Shown here: piece by piece, positions 11,566 to 21,171 of the stretch
Layout of the letters: every line of letters begins with the position of its first letter
Position numbering within the stretch: position 1 is the stretch's first letter
Source of the DNA: Oryza sativa Japonica Group
Taxonomy: Eukaryota > Streptophyta > Magnoliopsida > Poales > Poaceae
NCBI RefSeq assembly: GCF_034140825.1
Contig: NC_089035.1
Coordinates: 33,771,501 to 33,835,500 of the forward strand
DNA: 64,000 nt
Reading direction: 5' to 3'
The notes under the pieces: model-generated
Database searches by the model: none
Told to the model about the DNA's origin: nothing
Seen by the model: the letters and a program-made list of their open reading frames with translations, nothing else
Translations under genes and position numbers: made by a program

Positions 11566-12089
11566 TCAAACGGGGAGCAGGCCCTGGATGCACACCCACT
11601 GGCCGACGAAGAGCTCCCGGCAGTTGATGTTCGGGTTGAGGGAGACGAGGCGGAAGAAAGGCGCGCGGCCCAGCCCCGCGTGGAAGCGCCGGGCGATGGA
11701 GTCGCAGGTCTCGCCGGCCTCCACCCCGTGCACCCCGGTGCAGATCAGCGGGAGCGGCGTCGTCGCGTGCTCCGGCGCCACATAGTGATGGTCAGCTGCA
11801 GCTATCGTTTTATTTCACGCCCAAACACACGATGGGGAAAAGGAAAAAAAAATACTTGCAGTTAGTACGCTGTACGCTGTCGAGATCGTGCAATAATATA
11901 CGGCAACACTGCAACAGTATCAAGTTTCTGCTGGTGAAGCTGAGACATGTACATATAAGGTGACACGCACGTACCTCCGTCTCCGTGGAACTTCTCGTGT
12001 GCGACGGAGAGGCTCCGGCCGTCCGCGATGGCAACCGCGGCGACGAAGAGGAACGCGACCAGGAGACCGGTGGCCGTGAGGTTTGCCAT
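11566..12089 (-). CDS. Small secreted LysM-domain protein (copy 1)
   Basis: Two exons, 11975-12089 and 11566-11795, join at a GT-AG intron to give 114 aa. The N-terminus (MANLTATGLLVAFLFVAAVA) is a clear signal peptide ending near ADG. The mature part has one LysM: CTGVHGVEAGETCDSIARRF, then LNPNINCRELFVGQWVCIQG. LysM binds N-acetylglucosamine polymers such as chitin and peptidoglycan; an apoplastic, soluble product is expected because there is no transmembrane segment, GPI signal or kinase. Four Cys frame the domain, as in plant extracellular LysM proteins. A TATA box lies about 100 bp upstream. The gene at 15684-16073 is a diverged tandem relative with the same intron position and orientation. 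Confidence 0.85.
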
Positions 12090-12190
12090 CCTCGCGCAGG
12101 CTCTCACCGGCTAGCACGTTCTGCTTTGTTGCAGTGGGTTTATGGCTTTATGCTACGATCGATGACCTCTGCCACGCAGCGTGCAAGTTC

Positions 12191-12198
12191 ATATATAG
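12191..12198 (-). promoter_or_regulatory. TATA box of LysM gene copy 1
   Basis: On the minus strand the sequence reads CTATATAT, about 100 bp upstream of the start codon at 12089. The position suits a core promoter with a 5' UTR of about 70 bases. Confidence 0.55.
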
Positions 12199-12611
12199 GC
12201 GTGCGTGATGCATGGTATGCATCAATGCATGTGACCAAAACGTCCTTGCTCATGGGAAAACACGCTTGATAGTTGATAGGCCTGCTGAGCCTGATGGTGG
12301 CGGATGCCTGTTGACTGTTGTGCATGCTCTTGACATTGTTCAGATACTAACGATGATCCAATGCACTTGTCACCCGAGGTCATTTTCTCCAAGTTATAGT
12401 AGTACCATTGTACCATGAACCAATGGTTTCATAGAGTAGGAACGGAAGAATTGCCACGACGGTAACGATCGAGGTAACAAGGAGGAGAGCCAAGACGACG
12501 ATCAGGGCAAGGCGGGGGTGGGTGGGTTAGGAGGAATGCCAGGCGTGAAATGGTTCGCAAAGAGCGGAGTGTCGAATCCAGTAAAATTTACCAAGAGCCC
12601 TTATATATATC

Positions 12612-12881
12612 CTCCCTCCATTTCAGGTTTCCATTTCATGTTATAAGACGTTTTAATTTTGATTAAAATTAAACTATTTTAACTTTAACCAAGTTTGTAA
12701 AGAAAAGTAGTAACATTTTTAACCCAAGAAAAAAATATTATGAAAATATATTCAATTATTGATTTAATGAAATTAATTTAGTATTATAAATATTACTATA
12801 TTTGTCTATAAACTTAGTCAAACTTGAAACAATTTAACTTTGACTAAAATCAAAACGTATTATAATCTGAAACGGAGGAAG
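12612..12881. mobile_element. Stowaway MITE, diverged
   Basis: Left end CTCCCTCCATTTCAGG and right end CTGAAACGGAGGAAG are inverted repeats. TA follows the right end. The interior is AT-rich with the usual 'taaacttagtcaaacttga' text. Mismatches suggest it is older than the element at 15030. Confidence 0.7.
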
Positions 12882-12943
12882 TAGTAATTAATTATATTAT
12901 ACTACATAGTTGTTTTAGACTACTTAATGTAGCCTTAAACAAC

Positions 12944-14863
12944 TAGAAAATACATTTTTTCTGTGGTGTATTTTGCAACCGGAGGCATAGAAAGGTACAC
13001 CCTCTAAAAGAGGAACATTATTTTACTTGGGGGATACTATAACGAAAGGGATAGATTCCTCAGGGGACGAATGATCCCCTGAAAGACACTGGCCACTCTA
13101 AAAACTTGAGGCAGATAGTGATGTTCTCAATATCAAATTACACATGCTAATAAAGTGAGCTGTAGGAAATGCAAGATTTTGTATACAACTGTTCGATTTG
13201 TGCAGATATATTGTACTAAAAAGCCAAATGTGGCAAAGTTGCCGAGATGTTTGTTCAGAAAACTTTTGACACAAACTTTTTCCCCTTTGACATGAATTTT
13301 CACTAATTAAGTAAAAAAATTGAGACCTAACACAGGCTTGAGATGAATTTTGCCCTTATTTCAATGTGAACTTCAACAATATCAAGTCTTCTTAACATGA
13401 TGGGGGCACGCACAAGCTTTAGTTTAAAAAAATAATAGCAAATTCACAAAGTTGGAAAAAATAGAAGTAAAATCATAACTGAAGTTTAAAAAGGGGTAAA
13501 AATACAATCACCCCCCTTTACTTCTCTTGATGCCATGTAAAACATCTTCACTGTTCCTTCTCTTAATGCCATGAGACAAATTTATTTGGCAAAAATCACC
13601 CCCCTTTACTTCGCTTTACCGGAAGCCGCATGAGACAAATTTATTTGGCAACGCTAATACTCTCTCTGTTTCATATTATAAGTTGTTTTAATTTTTTTCA
13701 CTATTAAAATTTTTTAGATCTGATTAAGTTTATAGAAAAAATTAGCAATATCTACAACATCAAATTAGTGTCATTAAAAATGTTACTATATTTTGATAAT
13801 ATGTTTGTTTTGTATTGAAAATGCTACTATATTTTTATATAAACTTTGTCAAACTTAAACAAGTTTGACTAAGAATAAATTTAACGACTTATAATATGAA
13901 ACATAGAAAATACATTTTTTCTGTGGTGTATTTTGCAACCGGAGGTATAGAAAGGTACACCCTCTAAAAGAGGAACATTATTTTACTTGGGGGATACTAT
14001 AACGAAAGGGATAGATTCCTCAGGGGATGAATGATCCCCTGAAAGACACTGGCCACTCTAAAAACTTGAGGCAGATAGTGATGTTCTCAATATCAAATTA
14101 CACATGCTAATAAAGTGAGCTGTAGGAAATGCAAGATTTTGTATACAACTGTTCGATTTGTGCAGATATATTGTACTAAAAAGCCAAATGTGGCAAAGTT
14201 GCCGAGATGTTTGTTCAGAAAACTTTTGACACAAACTTTTTCCCCTTTGACATGAATTTTCACTAATTAAGTAAAAAAATTGAGACCTAACACAGGCTTG
14301 AGAAGAATTTTGCCCTTATTTCAATGTGAACTTCAACAATATCAAGTCTTCTTAACATGATGGGGGCACGCACAAGCTTTAGTTTAAAAAAATAATAGCA
14401 AATTCACAAAGTTGGAAAAAATAGAAGTAAAATCATAACTGAAGTTTAAAAAGGGGTAAAAATACAATCACCCCCCTTTACTTCTCTTGATGCCATGTAA
14501 AACATCTTCACTGTTCCTTCTCTTAATGCCATGAGACAAATTTATTTGGCAAAAATCACCCCCCTTTACTTCGCTTTACCGGAAGCCGCATGAGACAAAT
14601 TTATTTGGCAACGCTAATACTCCCTCCGTTTCATATTATAAGTTGTTTTAATTTTTTTCACTATTAAAATTTTTTAGATCTGATTAAGTTTATAGAAAAA
14701 ATTAGCAATATCTACAACATCAAATTAGTGTCATTAAAAATGTTACTATATTTTGATAATATGTTTGTTTTGTATTGAAAATGCTACTATATTTTTATAT
14801 AAACTTTGTCAAACTTAAACAAGTTTGACTAAGAATAAATTCAACGACTTATAATATGAAACA
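12944..14863 (+). repeat. 960-bp tandem duplication, nearly identical copies
   Basis: Copy A is about 12944-13903 and copy B about 13904-14863. Every aligned position is offset by exactly 960. I count about six or seven differences by eye (for example GGAGGCATAG against GGAGGTATAG, GGGGACGAAT against GGGGATGAAT, and TCTCTCTG against TCCCTCCG), over 99% identity. Each copy carries a unique non-coding stretch followed by a Stowaway element; the internal junction falls within the last bases of copy A's Stowaway. Confidence 0.95.
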
Positions 14864-14870
14864 TAGGGAG
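14620..14870. mobile_element. Stowaway MITE in duplication copy B
   Basis: Left end CTCCCTCCGTTTCATATTAT and right end ATAATATGAAACATAGGGAG are inverted repeats. TA precedes the left end. The copy-A counterpart spans about 13660-13905 and lacks the final GGAG, because the duplication junction replaces it. Confidence 0.8.
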
Positions 14871-15029
14871 TGGATGGCATTGGCATTTCCCCGGGTGATG
14901 ACTAGTGATGGTAACAAAAGTTTCTTTGACATTGTCATCTCCAGCATTCCCTTCTAAGGATTTGCCACTGGTTTCAAGCATATATTAGAATTGTAGGGTA
15001 CAGTCCAGATTCATAGAATTAAATAGCTA

Positions 15030-15263
15030 CTCCCTCTATTTTTTAATAGATGACGCCGTTGACTTTTTCTCACATATTTGACCATTCGTCTTATTTAAAA
15101 AATTTACGTAATTATAATTTATTTTGTTATGAGTTGTTTTATCACTTATAGTACTTTAAGTGTGTTTTATATCTTATACATTTGCATAAAAATTTTAAAT
15201 AAGACGAATGGTCAAACATGTGAGAAAAAGTCAACGGCGTCATCTATTAAAAAACAGAGGTAG
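15030..15263. mobile_element. Stowaway-type MITE with long arms
   Basis: Long arms pair almost perfectly: 'aatagatgacgccgttgac' on the left against 'gtcaacggcgtcatctatt' on the right, and 'gaccattcgtcttattta' against 'aaataagacgaatggtc'. TA dinucleotides flank it at 15028-15029 and 15264-15265. A relative lies at 29369-29604. Confidence 0.85.
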
Positions 15264-15683
15264 TATATTTTAGGGTAAATGAAATAGTTAATTAATCTTG
15301 AGCTAATTTTTTTTTCTCTCGCAAGCCAACCGGCTAATTGGTCAAACCTCCAAAATGAATGGGACATTAGATGTATTCGTTGGTTTATGAGTGCGTGCGC
15401 ATGGTGGTTTTGTGTCCCTGTAATTTCGGATGTAGTAAAATGAAAATTGAACGACACAGAAGTAGTAAATCCAAATCAAATAAGAACCAACCAAACAACC
15501 TCTTTTTTGTGAGGGAAGTACAAGCATTCAAGCAAAATACTCAAGTATATAGTGGCAAAGTCACATAGCCGAGCCAACTCTGGCCGGCAAGTGGAGGCAA
15601 AGGACAGAATCCTTCTCCTTATTCGTAGATGTAACAACAGCAGTCCATGCACGAACGGATAATGCATTTGACACCGGTTCAAG

Positions 15684-16073
15684 TTAAGCGGCGGCAGCGT
15701 CGAGGCAGACCCACTGGCCGACGAAGACCTTCGCGCAGTTGATGTTTGGGTTGAAGGCGAGGAACTGGTCCTGAGTCAGCCCGGCGCTCTGCGACACGGA
15801 GAAGCACGTCTCGGACGCCTGCACCCCGTGCACCTTGTTGCATGTCAGCGCCGGGACCGGCGCCTTCACATCCTCCACCACCACGTAACCTGCAGCATAT
15901 ATACGTACTCACATATAGTACGTCACGAACGATTCGCACGGAATACTTGGCAGAAATCACGAGCTTTGTGTGTCTCGTATACCGTGGTGCGCGGTGAGCC
16001 TCGCGTCGGCGAGGGTGACCGCCACGAGGAGGGACGCGATGATCGCGAGAGCCGCGGCGCCGTGGTTCGCCAT
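15684..16073 (-). CDS. Small secreted LysM-domain protein (copy 2)
   Basis: Two exons, 15983-16073 and 15684-15889, join in phase to give 98 aa. The N-terminus MANHGAAALAIIASLLVAVT is a signal peptide ending near LADA. One LysM follows: CNKVHGVQASETCFSVSQSA, then FNPNINCAKVFVGQWVCLDA, ending in four Ala. Predicted to be secreted to the apoplast; a chitin- or peptidoglycan-type ligand is inferred from the family only. It shares intron phase and the NPNINC...VFVGQWVC core with copy 1 about 3.6 kb away, so the pair arose by tandem duplication and has since diverged. A strong TATA box lies about 120 bp upstream of the ATG. Confidence 0.87.
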
Positions 16074-16191
16074 CGATATCGCAAGCCAAGTGTTGGCAAA
16101 GAAAGCAGGCAGCTGATGGCTTGGCGCGCTTGTTAGGCTCTGCTGCTGTACTGTGCTGTACTGCGATGCGACTGAGAGGCGTAGTTATCGC

Positions 16192-16201
16192 CTTTTTATA
16201 G
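16192..16201 (-). promoter_or_regulatory. TATA box of LysM gene copy 2
   Basis: On the minus strand the sequence reads CTATAAAAAGG, an almost ideal plant TATA box, about 120 bp upstream of the start codon at 16073. Confidence 0.7.
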
Positions 16202-17051
16202 CGAGGCGAGGGGAATGAGCGGATGTTGATAAGGTGCGTGTGACAAAACGGAGCGGTCCGTCGGCCCGGCCTCGGAGGCGGCGTTCCAAGAACCGGGTGA
16301 TACTACTTATGTTGAGGGTTGCATGGACCGATGGACGTACGTGTCGTTCTTGACTATTTCTAGCCGGCCAATCTTTCTGCGATTAGTACGTGGGTGTATG
16401 GCAGGCACGGTAAAAAATGTTTTATGTTTCCTATGTAACAATTCTGGAATGCTCTTTACAGTTGATTTTGACGGGTTTGTTGGCGAGGATTTTTTTTCTT
16501 TTGCATTTTCCCTGTTCCATATCGTTTTTTTCTCCAGAGGACCTGTTCGATATCGAGTGTGTTCTTATAGACTAGTACCTGACTAGCTGCTAATCGGCTA
16601 TCCGAGGCGATCAGATCAGTGTTCAGCTTGACAGTCGGATTCACGTTCACTACGCGAGGAAAACGCGCGGCGAGAGCTATCTGGTACGCATGGGCCTCAC
16701 GGACGTGCGGGGCAAGCGGCCCAACGTTTGTTGGGACGATCCACTCGACCCAGCCACCCTGACGCAACCGCGGCCCAACCGAACGACGGGTCGGCGTAAC
16801 GTGATCCTCCCGCACGCCGGCCGTGCGCCCGGTGGTTTTCCACTTTTCCACTGTACGTCAGGTCAATCAGCCGCAGCGGCAGTGATCGGCTGGGCGGACG
16901 ACGAAACGAACCAACCGTTGCTCATCTGATCCGGTCCCGCCCAATCTCCACGCGACGCGATGCCCATCACACCACACGCCCCCGCGCCCGCGCCCGCGAC
17001 GCCGCGACGCCGCCGCCACCACCACCGCTCCGCCCGCCGCACCACCCACCG
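16202..17051. other. Divergent intergenic region between LysM copy 2 and the PPR gene
   Basis: It holds the upstream region of the minus-strand LysM gene and the promoter side of the PPR gene. The last 200 bases are GC-rich, with many GCC repeats continuous with the PPR start. No further gene or intact repeat was recognised. Confidence 0.4.
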
Positions 17052-19106
17052 ATGGCCGCCGCGCTCGTCACCTCCTTCCCGCACGCGATCCCCAAGCCGC
17101 ACCACCACCTCCACGCCGCACACCACGCCCACCTCACCGCTGCCGCCACGAGGCCCGAGGCCCCCAGCGCGTCGTCCCCCAACCCGGCCAACGCCAGGCT
17201 CCGCCGCCTCATCGCCCGCGACGACCTCGCCGAGGCCGCGCGCCTCGTCGACCGCGCCACCTCCCGCGGGGAGGCCCCCGACGTGTACCTGTGCACCAAG
17301 CTCATCCGCAACCTATGCCGCCGGGGCCGCACCTCCGACGCCGCGCGCGTCCTCCGCGCGGCCGAGAGGTCCGGCACCGCCGTCGACGTCTTCGCCTACA
17401 ACACGCTCGTCGCGGGGTACTGCCGGTACGGCCAGCTCGACGCCGCGCGCCGGCTCATCGCGTCCATGCCCGTCGCGCCCGACGCGTACACGTACACGCC
17501 GATCATCCGGGGGCTCTGCGACCGTGGGAGGGTCGGCGAGGCGCTCAGCCTGCTCGACGATATGCTCCACCGGGGCTGCCAGCCCAGCGTGGTGACCTAC
17601 ACAGTTCTCCTGGAGGCCGTATGCAAGAGTACTGGGTTCGGGCAGGCAATGGAGGTCCTCGATGAGATGCGTGCCAAGGGGTGCACGCCCAACATTGTCA
17701 CCTACAATGTCATCATCAACGGAATGTGCAGGGAGGGCCGCGTCGACGATGCGAGGGAGTTCTTGAACAGGTTGTCCTCGTATGGCTTCCAACCCGACAC
17801 TGTCAGCTACACCACTGTGCTTAAGGGTTTGTGTGCTGCTAAGCGGTGGGAGGATGTTGAGGAGCTCTTTGCTGAGATGATGGAGAAGAATTGCATGCCG
17901 AATGAGGTAACATTCGACATGTTAGTCAGATTCTTTTGTCGTGGAGGTATGGTGGAGCGGGCAATCCAAGTTCTTGAGCAAATGTCCGGACATGGATGCG
18001 CAGCCAACACTACCTTGTGTAACATTGTCATAAACACTATCTGTAAACAAGGACGTGTTGATGATGCCTTTCAGTTCTTGAACAACATGGGTTCCTATGG
18101 ATGCAGTCCAGATACCATCAGCTATACAACTGTGCTAAAGGGCTTGTGTCGCGCTGAGCGATGGGAGGATGCCAAAGAGCTCTTGAAAGAGATGGTCCGG
18201 AAGAATTGTCCCCCAAATGAGGTGACATTCAATACATTCATCTGCATCTTATGCCAAAAAGGATTGATCGAGCAAGCTACTATGCTTATCGAACAAATGT
18301 CAGAGCATGGATGTGAAGTGAATATTGTCACATACAACGCCCTCGTTAATGGCTTTTGTGTGCAAGGGCGCGTTGATAGCGCTCTTGAGTTATTTTACAG
18401 CATGCCTTGCAAGCCCAACACCATTACATACACTACCTTGCTAACAGGTTTGTGCAATGCCGAGCGGTTGGATGCTGCTGCAGAACTCTTAGCTGAGATG
18501 CTCCAGAAAGATTGCGCACCAAATGTAGTGACTTTCAATGTACTTGTGAGTTTCTTCTGTCAAAAAGGATTAATGGATGAAGCAATTGAACTTGTAGAAC
18601 AGATGATGGAGCACGGTTGCACCCCTAACCTGATTACATACAATACTTTACTCGATGGGATAACCAAGGATTGCAACTCAGAAGAAGCTCTGGAGCTATT
18701 GCATGGTTTGGTCAGCAATGGGGTATCCCCAGATATAGTTACCTATTCTTCAATCATTGGTGTCCTCTCAAGAGAAGATAGAGTAGAAGAAGCAATCAAA
18801 ATGTTCCATATTGTGCAAGATTTGGGGATGAGACCTAAAGCAGTGATATACAACAAGATACTACTTGCACTCTGTAAAAGATGTAATACAGATGGTGCCA
18901 TTGATTTTTTCGCTTATATGGTGTCTAATGGTTGCATGCCCAATGAGTTGACCTACATTACACTCATTGAAGGCCTTGCAAATGAGGATTTCTTGAAGGA
19001 GACAAGAGATTTACTGCGCGAGTTGTGCTCAAGAGGTGTTCTAAATAAAAACTTGCTTGAAGAGTGGCGCCCTAAGTTTTCGAATCAAACCGTGCATTTA
19101 CCTTGA
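17052..19106 (+). CDS. P-class pentatricopeptide repeat protein, probably organellar
   Basis: A single intronless reading frame of 684 aa. The N-terminus (MAAALVTSFPHAIPKPHHHL) is rich in Ala and His with no acidic residue for about 30 aa, which suits an organelle transit peptide. From about residue 77 there are 17 PPR motifs, nearly all 35 residues long with starts such as PNIVTYNVIINGMCREGRVD, ending near residue 670 with no E or DYW extension. P-class PPR proteins bind organellar RNA in a sequence-specific way and stabilise, splice or help translate it. Motifs 5-7, 8-10 and 11-13 are three copies of a 3-motif block. The ATG at 17052 gives the longest frame with a plausible presequence. The RNA target cannot be read reliably here. 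Confidence 0.93.
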   Translation: MAAALVTSFPHAIPKPHHHLHAAHHAHLTAAATRPEAPSASSPNPANARLRRLIARDDLAEAARLVDRATSRGEAPDVYLCTKLIRNLCRRGRTSDAARVLRAAERSGTAVDVFAYNTLVAGYCRYGQLDAARRLIASMPVAPDAYTYTPIIRGLCDRGRVGEALSLLDDMLHRGCQPSVVTYTVLLEAVCKSTGFGQAMEVLDEMRAKGCTPNIVTYNVIINGMCREGRVDDAREFLNRLSSYGFQPDTVSYTTVLKGLCAAKRWEDVEELFAEMMEKNCMPNEVTFDMLVRFFCRGGMVERAIQVLEQMSGHGCAANTTLCNIVINTICKQGRVDDAFQFLNNMGSYGCSPDTISYTTVLKGLCRAERWEDAKELLKEMVRKNCPPNEVTFNTFICILCQKGLIEQATMLIEQMSEHGCEVNIVTYNALVNGFCVQGRVDSALELFYSMPCKPNTITYTTLLTGLCNAERLDAAAELLAEMLQKDCAPNVVTFNVLVSFFCQKGLMDEAIELVEQMMEHGCTPNLITYNTLLDGITKDCNSEEALELLHGLVSNGVSPDIVTYSSIIGVLSREDRVEEAIKMFHIVQDLGMRPKAVIYNKILLALCKRCNTDGAIDFFAYMVSNGCMPNELTYITLIEGLANEDFLKETRDLLRELCSRGVLNKNLLEEWRPKFSNQTVHLP

Positions 19107-21171
19107 GTCATCATGAATCCAAAACCTTTAGTACTGTTGAGTATCCATGGAACTCTATTCCTCATCTACAGTAATGTGGAATCAGTGGCACACTGGCATG
19201 TCCTGTGTATGCTTCAAGATACTTTTCATGATGATGGGACAGACCACAGACGAGGGCTCCTAGCCTCATGTACAGGAATCGTGATTGTGTAAGTTTCTCC
19301 CTCCCTCAACATACAAAAACTAGTCAACCTACTCATGCTGCAAGCATACATGCATTACTTATCATGCCTACTTTCACTTTCGGTACTAATTGAAGCAACA
19401 TTGTCATTCTTTTCGTGCTTGATAGAAAGACACTTATGCTATTTATCAGCTTTGTGTAGTTTTAAACAATAATCTCTTGATCATCTGCGTAGCCTCTTGT
19501 TTCCTACACTAGAAATATTAAATATTATACTCTCAGTAAATCTTCTCCAGTCCACTTAAGAACATACGCCACATTGATACATAAAAACGAAATACCCAAC
19601 ATTCCTACACTTCTCTGATATCATTCAATACTTTTCTGTTCATAAAAAGAACTCTTGTAGGTTATTTATTTCATATTAGTCTAGTCCGCTTGATATGTAG
19701 GATCTCACAACCAACACAATTTTGTTCAGGAAGCTGAAATTGAAGTGTGAAGACCAAGAAAAACAAGAGAAGAATGTGGAGGATAACGCAAGCAAACTTG
19801 AGTGCTTACAAATGTTATTTTCCATGTTAAATAATACAGTCACAGAATTTTAATAATACATTTGACAATTTGACTCTATTGCATTGACTTATTTAACCAA
19901 ATTGCTTTTTTTTTTTTCTGTTCATGATAATGTTGGCACTGTCTTTTACAAGCTATGGCCTTGGTTGATGTTTTTGTTTTCTCCTTCTAAGTCTTTGTTG
20001 AATTTCCTTTTCTTGTACATCATTTCTCAAAATCGCTTATTATTTTTAAGTCTTATGTCAACACTTAACAAGAATATTGGGCTGTATGATCATCATGTGA
20101 TCATGTATTTGTCCAGGTTTTCCTTGCTTCAGACTGGCGTTTCATACCGATTACCTTACATCAAACTGACATCTCAAATTACTGCGTTATAATTTCATTT
20201 CGGTTGCAACTTCTTGCTTTGCCAGGCTGATACAATCATGCCACATGCATCATCGAGCATTTGCATGTTGGTAAGCTTTTTTAGTTTCCTTCTAATTTCC
20301 TGGAGCCTGCAGGTTCCAGGCATCATTCTAGCATCCTCATATGCTTTATCAGCAAGTCCGGCATCAGATTCTCATTCCTCTTTCTGTTTCTGTAGGTGAC
20401 TATTGGGCACAGAGACGCAATAATCCATTTTGGGAACAAGTCAATGGCCTGGCAAAGGGAAGCAGTTTCAGTTGTACCAAGGTTCAAGTTTTGCCCTCTA
20501 TCTCCAGTGAAATGACCATGTAACAGGTTGACAAGTGCACATGCTGTTGTTCAAGTCCCAACTCTCTTACCTTGCTAATGTCCAACAGTTTCTTAGGAGA
20601 AAGCAACAGGCACACTTTTAGAGTTTCACGGCCTGAACTATTTGTCTTTGGATTGGGAAAATCAACAAGCAACGAATCGAACAAGTTCTGGAGGAGATAG
20701 TTCTCTGCAAATATAATTCGAAGACAGTCGTGAACCAACAGCCCATCGAAATGCCTGATCGGTTGATCCAGAGCCGGAGCCGTGGAGGTATATTCTGCGG
20801 GTAGTGCTGTGCGCAAATAACTGTCTGAAGTCTGATACTCTGATATCCCAAGTTCAGACTCCAGACAATTATGTTATTGTAACGCTGCGTGAGAAACATG
20901 ACTGCCATTCTGGTTGATCTTAAAGTAAATCTATCTTTGCTCAAATCTGTGTTGCTGCAGAAGAAAAACTGGATTGGAAAATTGCTCACGGTCATGGTAC
21001 AAGATAGTCAGCACCCCAGTTGGCTCTGTACGGCACACAACAACTCAGCCATACGTACAAAACCTCGTCATGGAAAGGATCTTACAGGTGGCGCAGCTTC
21101 CAGAGTTAGTGCAGCAATCTACGTCCTATGCAAACATGCTGTACAAGGCTCAGTAAGAAAAGCAAGCTTTT
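19107..21171. other. Convergent intergenic region; possible spliced 3' UTR of the PPR gene
   Basis: Many rice PPR genes have long spliced 3' UTRs. Plausible donors (GTAAGT near 19289, GTAAGC near 20272) and acceptors (TTGTTCAG near 19731, CTGCAG near 20313, TTCTGTAG near 20396) occur here on the plus strand. The right end should contain the 3' UTR of the minus-strand kinase gene. No open frame matches a known protein. Confidence 0.3.

Noticed and set aside
12944-14863. A tandem satellite array or CRISPR-like array
   Set aside because: There are only two copies, of 960 bp each, with no short regular repeat-spacer structure.
19884-20192. A 102-codon plus-strand frame downstream of the PPR gene
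   Set aside because: Hydrophobic, AT-driven composition with no conserved motif; more likely 3' UTR or intron.
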